Under the pieces are notes generated by a model. It had not been told where the DNA came from and did not search any database. It worked only from the letters and a program-made list of their open reading frames with translations. 5,899 bases of DNA, from assembly GCA_900769525.1 (NCBI GenBank), contig CAAGGY010000126.1, positions 1 through 5,899 of the forward strand, given 5' to 3'. The stretch comes from an uncultured Alistipes sp. (GTDB lineage Bacteria > Bacteroidota > Bacteroidia > Bacteroidales > Rikenellaceae). Below are positions 1 through 5,123 of the stretch, in pieces (the stretch's first letter is position 1; each line of letters begins with the position of its first letter). The position numbers and the translations under genes were made by a program.

Positions 1-231
1 GACAATACGGGCACTCTTACGAGTAGGCTTGTCGTGAGTAAGGTTCAACTCGGCTGCCATATCGTACAAAATACGACGGTGCACGGGCTTTAAACCATCA
101 CGCACATCGGGCAGTGCTCGCGACACAATTACCGACATCGAGTAGTCGATATATGCCGACTTCATCTGCTCTTCAAGATTGACCTTCACTATTCGTCCGG
201 TCAGACCTGTTGTGTTTTCTGCTTCTGTCAT
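1..231 (-). CDS. gyrA: DNA gyrase subunit A, N-terminal fragment (cut by window edge)
   Basis: GyrA is the breakage-reunion subunit of DNA gyrase, the cytoplasmic GyrA2GyrB2 enzyme that introduces negative supercoils using ATP. Only the first 77 codons are present; the ATG is at 229-231 and the reading frame is open to base 1. The protein shows the hallmark N-terminal block of the family: EEQMKSAYIDYSMSVIVSRA at residues 20-39, then LPDVRDGLKPVHRRILYDM, then KPTRKSARIV just before the cut. The catalytic tyrosine and the quinolone-resistance region lie further downstream and are not visible. ParC shares parts of this block, but an N-terminus beginning with a short variable tail followed by the EEQMKSAYIDYSMSVIVSRALPDVRDGLKPVHRR block is typical of Bacteroidales GyrA. 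It has its own promoter (319-349) and a leader of about 80 bases, so it is probably transcribed separately from the desulfidase gene upstream. Confidence 0.95.
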   Translation of the reverse strand, partial: MTEAENTTGLTGRIVKVNLEEQMKSAYIDYSMSVIVSRALPDVRDGLKPVHRRILYDMAAELNLTHDKPTRKSARIV

Positions 232-293
232 TATTATAGTTTTCTTGTGGAAAGCGGCGCTAAACCGCAACCTTTTTTATGTTGTCGTAGTTG

Positions 294-313
294 CTATATA
301 TTTATATATATAG
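294..313. repeat. AT-rich palindrome at the predicted gyrA transcript start
   Basis: The 8-base arms CTATATAT and ATATATAG are perfect reverse complements separated by TTAT. The element lies immediately downstream of the predicted gyrA -7 box (319-326, minus strand), so the transcript would begin within or next to it. It could form a 5'-terminal RNA hairpin or a DNA element that melts or extrudes under negative supercoiling. The repeat is seen directly; a role is inference. Confidence 0.6.
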
Positions 314-318
314 GTGTG

Positions 319-349
319 CAAATTTACGCCTTATTTTCGATTCTAACAA
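319..349 (-). promoter_or_regulatory. Predicted gyrA promoter (Bacteroidetes type)
   Basis: Read on the minus strand, a -7 box TAAATTTG (319-326) matches TAnnTTTG exactly, and a TTG at 347-349 lies 20 bases upstream of it, the usual spacing for the primary sigma factor of Bacteroidetes. Transcription would start near 312, giving a leader of about 80 bases before the ATG at 231. Confidence 0.65.
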
Positions 350-383
350 CTTTTTGCCCCAAAATATTGTCCTGCGAGCAGTC

Positions 384-397
384 GTTTTTCGAAAAAC
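384..397. repeat. Perfect 14-base palindrome upstream of the gyrA promoter
   Basis: GTTTTTCGAAAAAC is self-complementary over all 14 bases with no spacer. It lies about 35 bases upstream of the predicted gyrA -33 element and 84 bases beyond the desulfidase terminator, in noncoding DNA. It could be a dimeric regulator site or a curved A/T-tract element; no known binding motif is recognised. Confidence 0.4.
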
Positions 398-480
398 ATC
401 GCTGTTTTGCCCATTTTTAGCCTGTTTAAGGGCCTCTTGTCTTTCGCTCGGGGGAGTGACGAGGTTTTGTAAATAATATG

Positions 481-515
481 AAAAAGAGCTGTCCAACACG
501 CTCGTTGAACAGCTC
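481..515 (-). terminator. Intrinsic terminator of the cysteine desulfidase gene
   Basis: On the minus strand, 24 bases past the stop codon, GAGCTGT (509-515 on the plus strand complement) pairs with ACAGCTC (486-492) over 7 bp. After one mismatch, four more pairs follow and a 6-base loop closes the stem. The stem is followed by TTTTTC (481-485 and onward), the classic Rho-independent form. It faces only the minus strand, as the plus-strand side lacks a T run. Confidence 0.85.
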
Positions 516-538
516 GTAAAATCATTTTCGTTGTGCGA

Positions 539-1846
539 TTAGCTCTTCGATGTCATAATCTTTAGAATCATTGCATCGGTCTGGTTCATGGCGTCACGAC
601 CGATATCTGTGAGGTTGCGAATTGAGCGGTCTACATCGTCGTCGATGATACCCTCAACCGACTTCACGCAGCGGTCGTTCATAGCCATAAGTGCCGATAC
701 AAGGGCTGTAGAGACACCCGAAGCACACTTCATGGCGCACGAAGGCTTCGCACCGTCGCAAATCATACCAGTGAGGTTGGCAATCATATTCTTAACAGCC
801 TTTGTAACCTCCTGGTAGCCACCGCCCATAAGGTAGGTGATGCCGCAAGATGAACCAGTTGCAGCAACAACACAGCCACACAATGCCGAGAGGCGACCAA
901 GGCTCTGCTTGATGTAGATAACTGTCAAGTGGCTGAGGACAAGAGCTCGCACCATCTGCTCGTGCGAAGCCTTAGTCTGCTCGCCATAGACAACAACAGG
1001 CACTGTTGATGTAAGGCCCTGGTTACCACTACCAGAGTTGCTCATCACAGGAATCATAGCACCCGCCATACGAGCGTCGCACGCAGCAGTTGTCATACCG
1101 ACAATCTGGCAGTGGAGTGTGTCGCCCATGACGTTGCGCTCCGACTCCGAGCGGAAGAGCTTGCCGATAGAGTGGCCATACTCACCCTTGAGCGACTCGT
1201 AGGCAGCATTCATATTAAGGCGACGTGCCTCGAGGATAAACTCCAACTCATCGAGTGGTGCCGACATTGCGAAGTCCCAAACGTGGCGAAGTGTGAGCTC
1301 AGGATCCTTAGGCTCCTCTGCGGTGTTGCCCTCTGCGCTATTGCCACCCTCCAACGAGAGAAGAGTCTCGTTGTTGCGAGAGACATGTACAAAGCGTGTG
1401 TGGCCACCAGAGATGATGGCAACAGCCTTGTCTGCGCCAGCCTTAACCTCAATCTCGATATAGAGCTTCTCCTCGATATTCTCCTTGAGCGATACACTTA
1501 TACGCTTCTCGTCAATAAAGCGGCAACCCTCCTTAACGGCCTCAGCGTCGCCATCCTTGAGTACCTCAAGTTCATACTCCGACTTGCCCACAAGAGCACC
1601 GAGGGCCATAGCGATAGGTAGGCCTGTCATACCTGTGCCAGGGATGCCTACACCCATTGCGTTCTTGAGTACGTTGGCACTTAGGCGAGCCTCGATATGC
1701 TCAGGACGGCAGCCCAATGTCTCAGTAGCCTTAGCTACGCACAATGCCACGGCGATAGGCTCGGTACAACCTATTGCTGGGATTATCTCACGGTTCATAA
1801 GGGCGATGATCTCTCTACGCTCCTCAGGGGTAAATTGGTAGTTCAT
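539..1846 (-). CDS. cyuA: L-cysteine desulfidase, UPF0597 / serine dehydratase alpha-like family
   Basis: Family members (E. coli CyuA/YhaM, Methanocaldococcus L-cysteine desulfidase) split L-cysteine into pyruvate, ammonia and sulfide in the cytoplasm with an oxygen-sensitive [4Fe-4S] cluster rather than PLP. The 435-residue length is normal for the family. Visible signatures are IGCTEP with Cys27 (equivalent to the conserved N-terminal cysteine), the glycine-rich VGIPGTGMTGLPIA segment at 66-79, SNSGSGNQG at 269-277, ALCGC at 321-325, and CDGAKPSC at 363-370. Cys323, Cys363 and Cys370 have the spacing expected for the cluster ligands; this assignment is from memory of the family and Cys325 or Cys374 could replace one. 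The start at 1846 follows an A-rich leader and directly precedes the family's usual N-terminus. It is probably a single-gene unit: own promoter-like sequence at 1896-1926 and a strong terminator at 481-515. The operator-like repeat at its promoter hints at regulation. Family assignment is firm; substrate (cysteine versus another amino acid) is inferred. Confidence 0.92.
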   Translation of the reverse strand: MNYQFTPEERREIIALMNREIIPAIGCTEPIAVALCVAKATETLGCRPEHIEARLSANVLKNAMGVGIPGTGMTGLPIAMALGALVGKSEYELEVLKDGDAEAVKEGCRFIDEKRISVSLKENIEEKLYIEIEVKAGADKAVAIISGGHTRFVHVSRNNETLLSLEGGNSAEGNTAEEPKDPELTLRHVWDFAMSAPLDELEFILEARRLNMNAAYESLKGEYGHSIGKLFRSESERNVMGDTLHCQIVGMTTAACDARMAGAMIPVMSNSGSGNQGLTSTVPVVVYGEQTKASHEQMVRALVLSHLTVIYIKQSLGRLSALCGCVVAATGSSCGITYLMGGGYQEVTKAVKNMIANLTGMICDGAKPSCAMKCASGVSTALVSALMAMNDRCVKSVEGIIDDDVDRSIRNLTDIGRDAMNQTDAMILKIMTSKS

Positions 1847-1888
1847 ATTTTAAGTATAGTTTTAGTTTTCTTACTCGATGTTGAAAAT

Positions 1889-1908
1889 ATTCGTACGAAG
1901 ATACGAAT
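1889..1908. promoter_or_regulatory. Operator-like inverted repeat over the desulfidase promoter
   Basis: Arms ATTCGTA (1889-1895) and TACGAAT (1902-1908) are perfect reverse complements separated by 6 bases. Nested in it is a second perfect palindrome, TTCGTACGAA (1890-1899), so the half-site CGAA occurs three times in alternating orientation. The element overlaps the predicted -7 box, where a bound repressor would block RNA polymerase. The regulator is unknown and none is encoded in the window. Confidence 0.5.
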
Positions 1909-1926
1909 TTTATATTAAAACTCCAA
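1896..1926 (-). promoter_or_regulatory. Putative desulfidase promoter (one mismatch)
   Basis: On the minus strand TATCTTCG (1896-1903) matches the TAnnTTTG box at all but one position, and a TTG (1924-1926) lies 20 bases upstream. The leader to the ATG at 1846 would be about 45 bases. The imperfect -7 box would suit a regulated promoter. Confidence 0.45.
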
Positions 1927-1977
1927 TAACTCACCCAATTTTTTATGGGTATGAAGTCCTCTTTAGATAAAAATATG

Positions 1978-2025
1978 CTCTATTTGTAATCTTCGGGCAA
2001 GGCTGTGACGTGCTGATATAGTCTC
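1978..2025 (-). pseudogene. Relic of an epimerase gene 3' end (last ~10-15 codons)
   Basis: Bases 1978-2011 match 3498-3531, the end of the epimerase gene, at 28 of 34 positions without a gap; after a one-base gap a weaker match runs on to about 2025. The frame is kept: on the minus strand the relic reads HVTALPEDYK then TAG (stop at 1980-1982), against YGTATPEDYR then TAG in the intact gene. Two of the differences are synonymous (Tyr TAT/TAC, Asp GAC/GAT), which suggests the copy was once under coding selection. There is no start or body: upstream lies the terminator at 2039-2072. It is either the displaced original end of the epimerase gene after a cassette inserted there, or the last scrap of a deleted tandem paralogue. 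Confidence 0.6.
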
Positions 2026-2038
2026 CACTTGCAACAAC

Positions 2039-2072
2039 AAAAAAATCTGCGGGCTTTAGTTGTGCCCGCAGA
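2039..2072 (-). terminator. Intrinsic terminator of the FISUMP-like gene
   Basis: On the minus strand TCTGCGGGC pairs with GCCCGCAGA (plus-strand positions 2046-2054 and 2064-2072) in a perfect 9-bp GC-rich stem with a 9-base loop, followed by seven T residues (2039-2045). It starts 23 bases beyond the stop codon at 2096. Confidence 0.9.
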
Positions 2073-2095
2073 AGTTAGTTAAATATGTTTCGTTG

Positions 2096-3400
2096 CTATT
2101 CTAAAACTGGACGAACAGTGTGGCCGAGGTAGCGATAGTACTTGTTTGTATTCTGAAATTCGTAAAGGAAGTAGAGGCTGTACGCGCTGCGAGTATCCTC
2201 CGAGGAGGGTGTAGAGCCCCAATAGTAGCCGAACGAACTATCGCCGTCGAGCTCATTTCCGAATCGAGAACCTGCAGCAGGCAAGAAGATACTATTGCCG
2301 TTAGGGCCTATAACTTTGTAGCCATCAACACCGTTTAGAGTATTCCATTCCCATTTGCAACCATTTTGCAACTCCTCAAATTCTGCTTTAGTAGGCATAC
2401 GCCAATTGCCGCCCCACTTGACACGTGCCACATCGAGGCTTGTGCCTCCAATATAGCCAATCTCTTCTCCTGTTGTATTGCAGTTATTCCACGTGTAGCC
2501 TCTCTTTGTCTCGGTCTCGCCCCAAGCGTAGTAGTCGCCATACTCCTCAGGAACATTTGCGCCGACATTATGTGTCGCCCACTTAACGCTAAGGCCGAGG
2601 TCGATATATGTGTGGCCGTTATGGGTGTTCTGAGTAACCGCCTTTGACGGCATATTATCCGCAGACTCCTTGTTCTCTACCCCCTCGTTTGTAGACTCCT
2701 CATTCGTGGGCTTTTCTGTGGCAGACCCTCGCTTTGTGCGATGAGCGTTACTATCTTTGTTGCCACTCTCTTCGCTGCAATTTGTTGCATTGTCACTATC
2801 GATATCTATGACAGGGCGTACTGAGTGTCCGTCGGCACGACTAATCCAATATGCGCACTTATAACCCTTGTCGAAGTAGTAGTTATAGGCATACTGAGTG
2901 CCCTCAGCTGCAGGCGTAGTTACCCAATACATACCACGCACACCATTGTGCTCGAGCGACTCCTCTGCGTAATATCCCGCAGCGGGCAAGAAGATGCTGT
3001 TACCATTGATTTTGCTTGTCACCTCATAGCCATTCGCACCTGAGCGAGTGGTCCACACCCAAGTACATTTCTCCTGCAACTCATTAAACTCCGCTAGGGT
3101 CGGCATACGCCAACTACCTTTCCAATTTGCAGCTGCCGCGTCGTATTGTGGAGCATCCGAAATATCGCCTATATCCTTTTTCCAGGTGGTGCAGTTACTA
3201 GCGAAATAGGTGCTCTTTGTCGTTGTCTCGCCCCAGGCATAGTAGTCGCCACACTCCTCAGGAGTATTTGCACCGACATTATGAGTCGCCCACTTGACAC
3301 TTAGACCGAGGTCGATATATTCGTGGCCGTTATGAGTGTTTTGGGCGCTAAGATTAAATGCGATAAGTAGCGCAAAGATTGTTGATAGTAAATGCTTCAT
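2096..3400 (-). CDS. Exported protein with two tandem FISUMP-like domains
   Basis: The 434-residue product starts with a signal peptide (MKHLLSTIFALLIAFNLSA, cleavage likely before Gln20; no lipobox cysteine), so it is exported to the periplasm or surface. Two homologous domains follow, about residues 21-197 and 258-432. Each opens with NTHNGH-YIDLGLSVKWATHNVGAN, then GDYYAWGET, has WRMPT-AEF-ELQ in the middle (97-109 and 333-345), NGNSIFLPAAG, and closes with GH-VRPV. This pattern matches the Fibrobacter succinogenes major paralogous domain (TIGR02145-like), common in Bacteroidales and of unknown function; a C-type-lectin-like fold is suspected, not shown. The first 42 residues of the domains share 38 identities, while the stretches before GH-VRPV differ strongly. 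The linker (about 198-257) is polar, rich in Glu, Asn, Ser and Thr. An in-frame ATG 25 codons upstream (3475) is rejected because the signal peptide starts at 3400 and the predicted promoter (3434-3464) lies inside that extension. Confidence 0.85.
   Translation of the reverse strand: MKHLLSTIFALLIAFNLSAQNTHNGHEYIDLGLSVKWATHNVGANTPEECGDYYAWGETTTKSTYFASNCTTWKKDIGDISDAPQYDAAAANWKGSWRMPTLAEFNELQEKCTWVWTTRSGANGYEVTSKINGNSIFLPAAGYYAEESLEHNGVRGMYWVTTPAAEGTQYAYNYYFDKGYKCAYWISRADGHSVRPVIDIDSDNATNCSEESGNKDSNAHRTKRGSATEKPTNEESTNEGVENKESADNMPSKAVTQNTHNGHTYIDLGLSVKWATHNVGANVPEEYGDYYAWGETETKRGYTWNNCNTTGEEIGYIGGTSLDVARVKWGGNWRMPTKAEFEELQNGCKWEWNTLNGVDGYKVIGPNGNSIFLPAAGSRFGNELDGDSSFGYYWGSTPSSEDTRSAYSLYFLYEFQNTNKYYRYLGHTVRPVLE
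2515..2634 (-). repeat. Internal direct repeat, second-domain copy
   Basis: This ~120-base segment encodes the start of the second FISUMP-like domain and is about 85 percent identical by eye to 3226-3345, with an offset of exactly 711 bases (237 codons). The DNA-level likeness shows the two domains arose by in-frame duplication, recent or kept alike by gene conversion. Confidence 0.85.
3226..3345 (-). repeat. Internal direct repeat, first-domain copy
   Basis: Partner of 2515-2634. It covers the codons for NTHNGHEYIDLGLSVKWATH through GDYYAWGE of the first domain. Similarity drops sharply beyond the repeat, where the two domains have diverged or are held less tightly. Confidence 0.85.
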
Positions 3401-3433
3401 AATTACACTGTTTGCGTCTGAAAATATCTCAAA

Positions 3434-3464
3434 CAAAGTTATGAATATTATTTCGTTTTGCCAA
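3434..3464 (-). promoter_or_regulatory. Predicted promoter of the FISUMP-like gene
   Basis: On the minus strand TAACTTTG (3434-3441) matches TAnnTTTG exactly, with TTG (3462-3464) 20 bases upstream. Transcription would begin near 3427, leaving a leader of about 25 bases before the ATG at 3400. The box lies in the 99-base gap after the epimerase stop, in which I see no terminator (only a 5-bp GCCAA/TTGGC stem without a T run), so some readthrough from the epimerase gene is possible. Confidence 0.7.
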
Positions 3465-3497
3465 GCAAATTGCAAATTTATTTTGGCGTATAATCTC

Positions 3498-3531
3498 CTC
3501 TATCTATAGTCTTCGGGCGTGGCTGTGCCGT
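3498..3531 (-). repeat. Direct repeat at the epimerase 3' end (intact copy)
   Basis: This segment covers the stop codon and last ten codons of the epimerase gene and repeats at 1978-2011 in the same orientation, 28 of 34 bases identical, offset 1520. The two copies bracket the FISUMP-like gene together with its promoter and terminator. Confidence 0.65.
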
Positions 3532-4990
3532 AGGTCATAGGCTCTTGGTTGTCGCGTAGAGGGTGCATCTTGTTCCACACCTGTGCAAAGAATGGGTTTC
3601 GTGCAGCCTGCTCATCGTAACGCCAAGGCGCAGGCATACACTCTTCGCACCAGTGTCCGCCAAGAAGTATCAGTGCGGGTGACGCTTCAAAGCGGTGACC
3701 AAAGGCGCACTCCCACTCCAATTTTGTGCCCATGTCGCCCTTTGTCATACTCTGGCTAAGGCATTTGCCACCTCTAAACTCTGCCGCTTGGCGCATATCG
3801 TCGATATCGAGCTCGGAGAGTGGTTTCGACTCATCATAGCCGTGGTCGAGACGCTCGGCAGTAGCCTCATCGTCGAGCTTGAAGTTGCTCATCTGCTCCC
3901 AGTTGCCAATGGCGTCACGCTCGTCGAGTGAGCCGAAATATGCCTTAATACGCTCTCTGTCACCACTCTTTATCCAGCTGAGTGTTCCGAAGATTTTGTC
4001 GTTGGCGATATGGCGCATAACGGGCTTTATGATAGATGCAGGGGCAATCTTCGCCAGTGAGTAGTACCACGGTAGCGACTTGGCCATCTGCGAAAAATAT
4101 TCGTCAACGGGGATGTTGGCTCTAAAGTGCAGATACTCCTCTAACTTGTCTGAATCGAAGTAGAACTGCCCGTGGAAGTTGTGAGTAGCAAACCACTTAA
4201 CATCGAAGATCTTTTCAGGCGCAGGGCAGTTTATTGACTTTAGCAGGTAGCGCTCAAAATCGTAGTTCGTAAGGCGATACTGAGCACCACTACCTATATT
4301 ATAAAACTTGCACCAGAACTCCTCAGGCACATCATCGCCACAAACATTTGCAAGAAGCCTTCCCGAATCCTCAACAGTTGCCCACTCAAGCACACCACGA
4401 ATAGGTACGTGAAACATGATTGGGTCCATGTTTTTGAGAATAGCGGGGTAGAGTATTCCCGACTGACGTAGGCTCACCCAATGTTTTAGCCCCGACTCGG
4501 CGAAGATGCGCTCAGCCTGGCACTTAGATATGGCGTAGTAGTCGAATATCGATGGGAAGATAGGGTCGCCTGTGCGTCCCCAGTGTAGCGGAGCACGGCG
4601 GTCGCCTGTCTGTGAAACACTACCAATATAGACCACCTTGATGTTGTCGCTATTTGGTTGAGCCTTAACGGCTTTGACAATATTCTCGGCTGCAGTGATA
4701 TTTACTCTAAGTACGCTCTTGGGTTTGTAGTCGGCACTTGGCGAAACCATGCCTCCGACGTGCAGAACATAGTCGGCACCCTCGACTGCTCGTAGCACAT
4801 CATTGTAGTTTGTCAAGTCGCCCCAGACTACATCAATAGCATCGCCATAGCGTGTCATCTTCTTGCGATTTGCCTTGCTATCACGCACCAGAACGGTTAT
4901 GTCGTATCTATCTCTGCGTGCAACAAGCTCGTTGAGGCCTGCTATGCCCATAACACCTGTCGCACCAGTCAGAAGAACTCTCTTTTTCAT
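3500..4990 (-). CDS. SDR-family NAD(P)-dependent epimerase/dehydratase with C-terminal zinc-ribbon-like domain
   Basis: This 496-residue cytoplasmic protein begins with an extended short-chain dehydrogenase Rossmann domain: nucleotide-binding GATGVMG at 9-15, the WGDLTN acidic turn at 56-61, VLHVGG at 75-80, a catalytic serine candidate at 124 (YIGSVS), and the YxxxK pair Tyr152/Lys156 (YYAISK). A substrate-binding part follows to about 300. The rest is unusual: after a linker of roughly 100 residues, positions 407-451 carry GGKC (Cys410), LEWEC (Cys428), GHRF, and HWCEEC (Cys448, Cys451). That arrangement resembles zinc-ribbon or treble-clef domains with GGxCLS...WxCxxGHxF...WCxxC. Typical epimerases are about 300-350 residues, so the C-terminus adds some 150. 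Substrate is unknown; a sugar-nucleotide or steroid/flavonoid-type substrate cannot be chosen from sequence. The start at 4990 directly precedes the glycine-rich loop, with a -7 box 22 bases upstream. It stands divergent to deoD. Confidence 0.88.
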   Translation of the reverse strand: MKKRVLLTGATGVMGIAGLNELVARRDRYDITVLVRDSKANRKKMTRYGDAIDVVWGDLTNYNDVLRAVEGADYVLHVGGMVSPSADYKPKSVLRVNITAAENIVKAVKAQPNSDNIKVVYIGSVSQTGDRRAPLHWGRTGDPIFPSIFDYYAISKCQAERIFAESGLKHWVSLRQSGILYPAILKNMDPIMFHVPIRGVLEWATVEDSGRLLANVCGDDVPEEFWCKFYNIGSGAQYRLTNYDFERYLLKSINCPAPEKIFDVKWFATHNFHGQFYFDSDKLEEYLHFRANIPVDEYFSQMAKSLPWYYSLAKIAPASIIKPVMRHIANDKIFGTLSWIKSGDRERIKAYFGSLDERDAIGNWEQMSNFKLDDEATAERLDHGYDESKPLSELDIDDMRQAAEFRGGKCLSQSMTKGDMGTKLEWECAFGHRFEASPALILLGGHWCEECMPAPWRYDEQAARNPFFAQVWNKMHPLRDNQEPMTYGTATPEDYR

Positions 4991-5012
4991 AGTTTATCTC
5001 CGTTTTAACATA

Positions 5013-5020
5013 CAAAGATA
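5013..5020 (-). promoter_or_regulatory. Predicted -7 box for the epimerase-like gene
   Basis: On the minus strand TATCTTTG matches TAnnTTTG exactly, 22 bases before the ATG at 4990, which would leave a leader of only about 15 bases. I see no TTG at the expected distance upstream (about 5040-5043), so the promoter may be weak or need an activator. Confidence 0.5.
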
Positions 5021-5050
5021 GCTATTTTTGTAGAAAATATAGCGTTTGGC

Positions 5051-5081
5051 TTTGACATCACGAAGAATTGTATTAACTTTG
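5051..5081 (+). promoter_or_regulatory. Predicted deoD promoter (Bacteroidetes type)
   Basis: TTTG (5051-5054) and TAACTTTG (5074-5081) are separated by 19 bases, an excellent match to the Bacteroidetes consensus. The -7 box is identical to that of the FISUMP-like gene. The leader of about 35 bases ends in an A-rich stretch without a Shine-Dalgarno sequence before the ATG at 5124. It faces away from the epimerase promoter. Confidence 0.75.
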
Positions 5082-5123
5082 TAAGGATATGATTATCGAA
5101 TCAAACAAAACTAAAATATAATT

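Larger units (their letters stand above)
232..538. other. Intergenic region between gyrA and the cysteine desulfidase gene
   Basis: This 307-base stretch holds the desulfidase terminator (481-515), a 14-base palindrome (384-397), the gyrA promoter (319-349), an AT palindrome (294-313) and the gyrA leader. The leader contains a weak possible hairpin (GCGG/CCGC arms near 254-268). Short open frames here overlap the terminator and promoter, begin in unsuitable places and resemble nothing I recognise, so I do not call a gene. Bases roughly 400-475 show nothing I can interpret. Confidence 0.6.

Noticed and set aside
302..525. Overlapping minus-strand open frames of 60-65 codons between gyrA and the desulfidase gene
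   Set aside because: They run through the desulfidase terminator and the gyrA promoter, have no promoter-leader context, and their proteins look like random translation.
1112..1621. 169-codon plus-strand open frame
   Set aside because: It lies wholly antisense to the well-supported desulfidase gene and has no recognisable protein motif; it follows from that gene's codon use.
1933..1950. ACCCA/TGGGT stem with an 8-base loop upstream of the desulfidase promoter
   Set aside because: The stem is only 5 bp and has no T run on either strand, so it is too weak to call a terminator or operator.
2096..3400. Diversity-generating retroelement
   Set aside because: No reverse transcriptase, accessory gene or template repeat is present in the window; only the target-like protein layout is seen, which is reported as a hypothesis.
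3462..3490. GCCAA/TTGGC stem after the epimerase gene
   Set aside because: Short stem, long loop and no following T run; it also overlaps the promoter -33 element, so it is not a credible terminator.
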